Below, piece after piece: positions 61,047-64,000 of a stretch of DNA of 64,000 nt. Positions within the stretch are counted from its first letter, which is position 1. Each line of letters opens with the position of its first letter. The notes under the pieces were generated by a model. The model saw nothing but the letters and a program-made list of their open reading frames with translations, did not search any database and was not told the DNA's origin. The stretch comes from Glycocaulis sp051859565 (GTDB lineage: Bacteria > Pseudomonadota > Alphaproteobacteria > Caulobacterales > Maricaulaceae). The translations under genes were made by a program, and so were the position numbers. The DNA lies in the NCBI RefSeq assembly GCF_051859565.1, contig NZ_JBHYFK010000003.1, forward strand, positions 1 through 64,000, given 5' to 3'.

Positions 61047-62960
61047 ATGGTCATCAATATCGTTGTTGCTATCGGCATTCTCATCACTCTGGTGACGGCG
61101 GTGCCTGTCTTCACCCAGATGGCCAAGCACCCCAAGGGGCTGCACATCCTCTTCTTCGCCGAGATGTGGGAGCGCTTCTCCTATTACGGCATGCGGGCCC
61201 TGCTCATCTTCTACCTGACCCAGCACTTCCTCTTTGATGACGGGTTCGCGAGCACGCAGTACGGGGCCTACACCTCGCTGGTCTACCTCCTGCCGCTAAT
61301 CGGCGGCTTCGTGGCGGACCGTTATCTCGGCAACCGCAAGGCCATCGCTTACGGGGCACTTCTGCTGGTCGCCGGACACCTTGCCATGGGCATTGAGGGG
61401 CGCCCGTCAGAGGAAGCGCTGCAATATGAGGGTGCATCCTATTCGCTGGTGGCTGAAGGGCGGGGGGGGCTGCGCACGGTACAGCTGGAGGTGGATGGCG
61501 CGCTCTATGATTTCTCGGCCAACCGGGAAGGTGATCTGGTGATCGCCGGCCTGCCGATGGGCGCCAGCCTGCCCGCCACACTGCCCGCAGGCAGCTTCGA
61601 GACGGAAATCACCTATCAGGACCAGCGCGGCCTTGCGATCCTCTACCTCGCCCTCTCGCTCATCATCATGGGCGTTGGCTTCCTCAAAGCCAGCATCTCC
61701 TCCATCGTCGGCCAGCTCTATGACGAGCATGATCCGCGCCGCGATGGCGGGTTCACGCTCTACTATTACGGCATCAATCTGGGGGCGTTCTGGGCGGCGA
61801 TATTGTGCGGCCTTCTGGGCGAGACGGTCGGCTGGTGGGCCGGTTTCGGCCTTGCAGGCCTTGGCATGCTGCTGGGCTTCATCGTTTTCGTGCGTGGACG
61901 GCTGGCCTTCTTCCTGCCTGGCAAGAACCTGCTCGCCAATGTGGGCAATCCGCCAAACCCGGCGGCCCTGAAAGCGCGCGTGTTGGGGCCGTTGAACCGG
62001 GAGACGGTGATCTACCTTCTGGGCATTCTGGGCGTCGGCGTCGTCTACTGGCTGATACAGGCCCATCAGGTGCGCCTGCCGGTTCCAGGCCTTGGCGGGA
62101 TCGACGCGATGCTGCTTCTTCTGATCGCCGGGGCGGCGGTATTTCTGGGCTATATCAGCTGGTACATGGGCGCGAAATGCACGCGCGAGGAAGGGCAACG
62201 CCTCCTGCTGGCGCTCGTTCTGATCGTCGTGTCGGTCGTGTTCTGGGCGCTCTTTGAACAGGCCGGTTCCTCGATGAACCTCTTCGCCGCGCGTAACACC
62301 AATCTGGAGCTTGCGCCGCAGCGCCTGATCGAGCTTGGGCCGATCACGCTGGACATGGCGCTGACGGCCTCGCAGACGCAATCCTTCAATGCCGGCTTCA
62401 TCCTGATCTTCGCCCCATTGTTTGCAGGCCTGTGGGCCTTCCTGGCGAAGATGCAGCGTAATCCCAACACGCCGCTGAAATTCGGCCTGGCTCTGGTGCA
62501 GGTGGGGCTCGGCTTCCTCGTGCTGGTCTGGGGCGTGCAGTTCGCCGATGACAGCTACCGTGTGCCGCTCTTCTTCCTGGCGCTGGCCTATCTTCTGCAC
62601 ACCACTGGCGAGCTGTGCCTGTCGCCGGTGGGCTTGTCAGCTGTCACCAAGCTCTCTCCAGCGGCGGTGGTCAGCTTCATGATGGCCGGCTGGTTCCTGT
62701 CCAGTGCTTTTGCTCAATATGTCGGCGGCCTCATCGCGGCGCTGACCGCTACTGATACGGTGGCGGGGCAAGTGCTCGATCCGGAACGCGCGCTGGCAGG
62801 CTACGCACAGGTGTTCGGGGTGATCGGCCTCATCGGCATTGTGCTGGGTGTGGTGATGGGCGCTGCCAGTTTCGGGCTGAAAGCGCTGGGCCACGGACGG
62901 GCCGAAGACCAGATGCCAGCACCCTCCGAGCCGGGGCCGGAACTGCCGGTACGCGACTAG
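61047..62960 (+). CDS. POT-family proton-dependent oligopeptide transporter
   Basis: The 637-residue membrane protein has the POT signature FAEMWERFSYYGMRALLIFYL (residues 38-58), GGFTLYYYGINLGAF, and FWALFEQAGSSMNLF. Between the third and fourth membrane helices of the bundle, residues 118-193 form an extra hydrophilic, beta-rich region predicted to lie outside the membrane. It should import di- and tripeptides with protons. The ATG at 61047 lies just before the first helix. Confidence 0.92.
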   Translation: MVINIVVAIGILITLVTAVPVFTQMAKHPKGLHILFFAEMWERFSYYGMRALLIFYLTQHFLFDDGFASTQYGAYTSLVYLLPLIGGFVADRYLGNRKAIAYGALLLVAGHLAMGIEGRPSEEALQYEGASYSLVAEGRGGLRTVQLEVDGALYDFSANREGDLVIAGLPMGASLPATLPAGSFETEITYQDQRGLAILYLALSLIIMGVGFLKASISSIVGQLYDEHDPRRDGGFTLYYYGINLGAFWAAILCGLLGETVGWWAGFGLAGLGMLLGFIVFVRGRLAFFLPGKNLLANVGNPPNPAALKARVLGPLNRETVIYLLGILGVGVVYWLIQAHQVRLPVPGLGGIDAMLLLLIAGAAVFLGYISWYMGAKCTREEGQRLLLALVLIVVSVVFWALFEQAGSSMNLFAARNTNLELAPQRLIELGPITLDMALTASQTQSFNAGFILIFAPLFAGLWAFLAKMQRNPNTPLKFGLALVQVGLGFLVLVWGVQFADDSYRVPLFFLALAYLLHTTGELCLSPVGLSAVTKLSPAAVVSFMMAGWFLSSAFAQYVGGLIAALTATDTVAGQVLDPERALAGYAQVFGVIGLIGIVLGVVMGAASFGLKALGHGRAEDQMPAPSEPGPELPVRD

Positions 62961-62965
62961 AAAAA

Positions 62966-62992
62966 GGGCCCGGAGGATGTACCTCCGGGCCC
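62966..62992. terminator. Terminator between the POT and TonB-receptor genes
   Basis: GGGCCCGGAGG pairs with CCTCCGGGCCC around ATGTA, with five A before it and ATTTCTT after it. It can act in both directions between the convergent genes. Confidence 0.88.
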
Positions 62993-63005
62993 ATTTCTTA
63001 TCGTC

Positions 63006-64000
63006 CTAGAAGGTGCGGCGCAGCCTGAGCTGGAGGAAGTCGCGCGGATCAATGCGCTGCTCCTCGCGGAAGGCGAGGGCCTGCGTCGCCCGGTCTGAGT
63101 AGACATCCCGGTCGATGCGGAAATCATCCCAGATCGTCACCGCCGCATAGACCGCAAGGCCGTTATCGAAGGTGTATTCGCCAAACAGCGTGATGAAGTT
63201 GCGCAGCTCAAACCAGCGCTTCTGGTCCGGGTTGAAGGTGGTTTCGCGGAAATAGGGGGTGTAGTTCACGCCCCAGCGCAGATTCCAGTCCGGCACGTCA
63301 TTTTCAAAGTTGATATAGCCCGTCAGCGGACGCACGCGGGAAATCTGGCGGCTATTGCCGGTCGTGGGATCGGTGACGCGGGTATGGTCGTACTGCACAT
63401 TCACCGTTACCCGCCCGCGCTCCAGTCCCAGATCCCGCAAGGGCAGGCGCACATTGCTGGCGATGCGCGTCAGGCTGCCATCGCCGATATTGCCGAACGC
63501 TGTCAGCCCGCCATCCAGCGGAATGACGTCGATCACGTCGGAAATCTCATCATGGCGCAAGGTCAGCGTGGCGACTCCCTCGCCATTGAAGCGCTGCTCA
63601 AATACCGCTTCGGCAATCCAGCGCTGCTGCGGCCTGAGGTCCAGATTACCGCCGCGCACCTGGCCGTTTGAAAGGGAGGTGGAGGCGGCAAAATCGCCGA
63701 AATTGAGCTGGCCCAGCTCTCGCTCCAGCCGCAGGCGGACCTGGCGGTTCTCTTGTGGATCCCATGTCAGCGCCAGGCGGGGCTTGGGATAGAAGAAGCT
63801 GCGCTCTGCCTGTGCATCACCGCTCTGGCGGATGGTCGAATGCTCAAGGCGCAGCCCGGCCTCCAGCCTCAGCTGCTCCGAGCGCCGCCAGCTGGCCTGT
63901 CCAAACGCCTCACCCCGGATTTCCTCCACCAGCGTGGAAGCCAGCGGCAAAGGCACCGGCACCCCGTTACTCGTGAAGGTCTGGCTCGTATCCATGAAGT
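63006..64000 (-). CDS. TonB-dependent receptor, C-terminal part (runs off the window)
   Basis: The 5' end lies beyond the window. At least 329 residues show alternating amphipathic beta strands of an outer-membrane barrel, such as LRLEAGLRLEHSTIRQS and PRLALTWDPQENRQVRLRLE, and the chain ends LRLRRTF with a terminal aromatic residue, the usual outer-membrane insertion signal. It fits the TonB-dependent receptor beta-barrel; the plug domain and TonB box are not visible, so the ligand is unknown. Confidence 0.85.
   Translation of the reverse strand, partial: FMDTSQTFTSNGVPVPLPLASTLVEEIRGEAFGQASWRRSEQLRLEAGLRLEHSTIRQSGDAQAERSFFYPKPRLALTWDPQENRQVRLRLERELGQLNFGDFAASTSLSNGQVRGGNLDLRPQQRWIAEAVFEQRFNGEGVATLTLRHDEISDVIDVIPLDGGLTAFGNIGDGSLTRIASNVRLPLRDLGLERGRVTVNVQYDHTRVTDPTTGNSRQISRVRPLTGYINFENDVPDWNLRWGVNYTPYFRETTFNPDQKRWFELRNFITLFGEYTFDNGLAVYAAVTIWDDFRIDRDVYSDRATQALAFREEQRIDPRDFLQLRLRRTF

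Overview
The window is a stretch of chromosome from a high-GC alphaproteobacterium. The gene families point to the Maricaulales/Hyphomonadales neighbourhood (Maricaulis, Oceanicaulis or Glycocaulis-like): an alphaproteobacterial CheZ, an NDUFAF5-like methyltransferase, DUF1178 and DUF3035-type proteins, a TonB-dependent receptor, a POT peptide transporter with an extra loop, and an isoleucyl-tRNA synthetase without the C-terminal zinc cysteines. The genus is an inference; no rRNA gene is present.

Region 1 (1-4837) is the right end of a horizontally acquired island with visibly lower GC. It carries a tightly overlapping five-gene type III CBASS anti-phage operon (TRIP13-like ATPase Cap6, two HORMA-type proteins, a CD-NTase and the trimeric DNA endonuclease NucC with its D73/E104/K106 site intact). 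A charged coiled-coil protein follows. The island ends in a 57-base copy of the 3' end of a tRNA-Leu(CAA), without a matching 5' half, which looks like an attachment-site remnant. The intact tRNA and the integrase should lie to the left of the window.

Region 2 (4838-26900) is core chromosome with dispersed intergenic repeats. It holds rfbCD (dTDP-rhamnose), the branched-chain 2-oxoacid dehydrogenase E1a-E1b-E2 genes, ubiD, a sulfotransferase/class IV aminotransferase pair, a beta-lactamase-fold hydrolase, fatty-acid oxidation genes, a TauE-type exporter, mutL, a HigBA-type toxin-antitoxin pair with a perfect operator palindrome, rsmD, rluB-like, tadA, an M23 peptidase pair and panD.

Region 3 (26900-44750) has cheZ and a cheY, a MaoC-type hydratase, the classic ribF-ileS-lspA run (with an Ile-rich leader ORF and competing hairpins in front of ileS), a DUF3035-like lipoprotein, marR, methyltransferases, msrB, ubiA, rsmE, a large secreted TPR protein, gshA, and a deoxyhypusine-synthase-like gene next to an ornithine decarboxylase-like gene (polyamine synthesis).

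Region 4 (44900-55100) holds phnC with a fused PhnD-PhnE transporter protein, a PstS-like phosphate binding protein, a pentapeptide-repeat protein, secA, a parvulin-type isomerase, mutT and an Flp-pilin-like reading frame with no normal start codon.

Region 5 (55100-56700) is a single AT-rich foreign gene coding for a 519-residue protein with a PD-(D/E)XK nuclease core. I do not recognise the family; it is the best candidate here for an undescribed, possibly defensive, gene. Region 6 (56700-64000) returns to core genes: NDUFAF5/BioC-like methyltransferase, comF, grxC, a nitrilase-family amidase, a DUF1178 protein, a small methyltransferase, the POT transporter and the C-terminal part of a TonB-dependent receptor.
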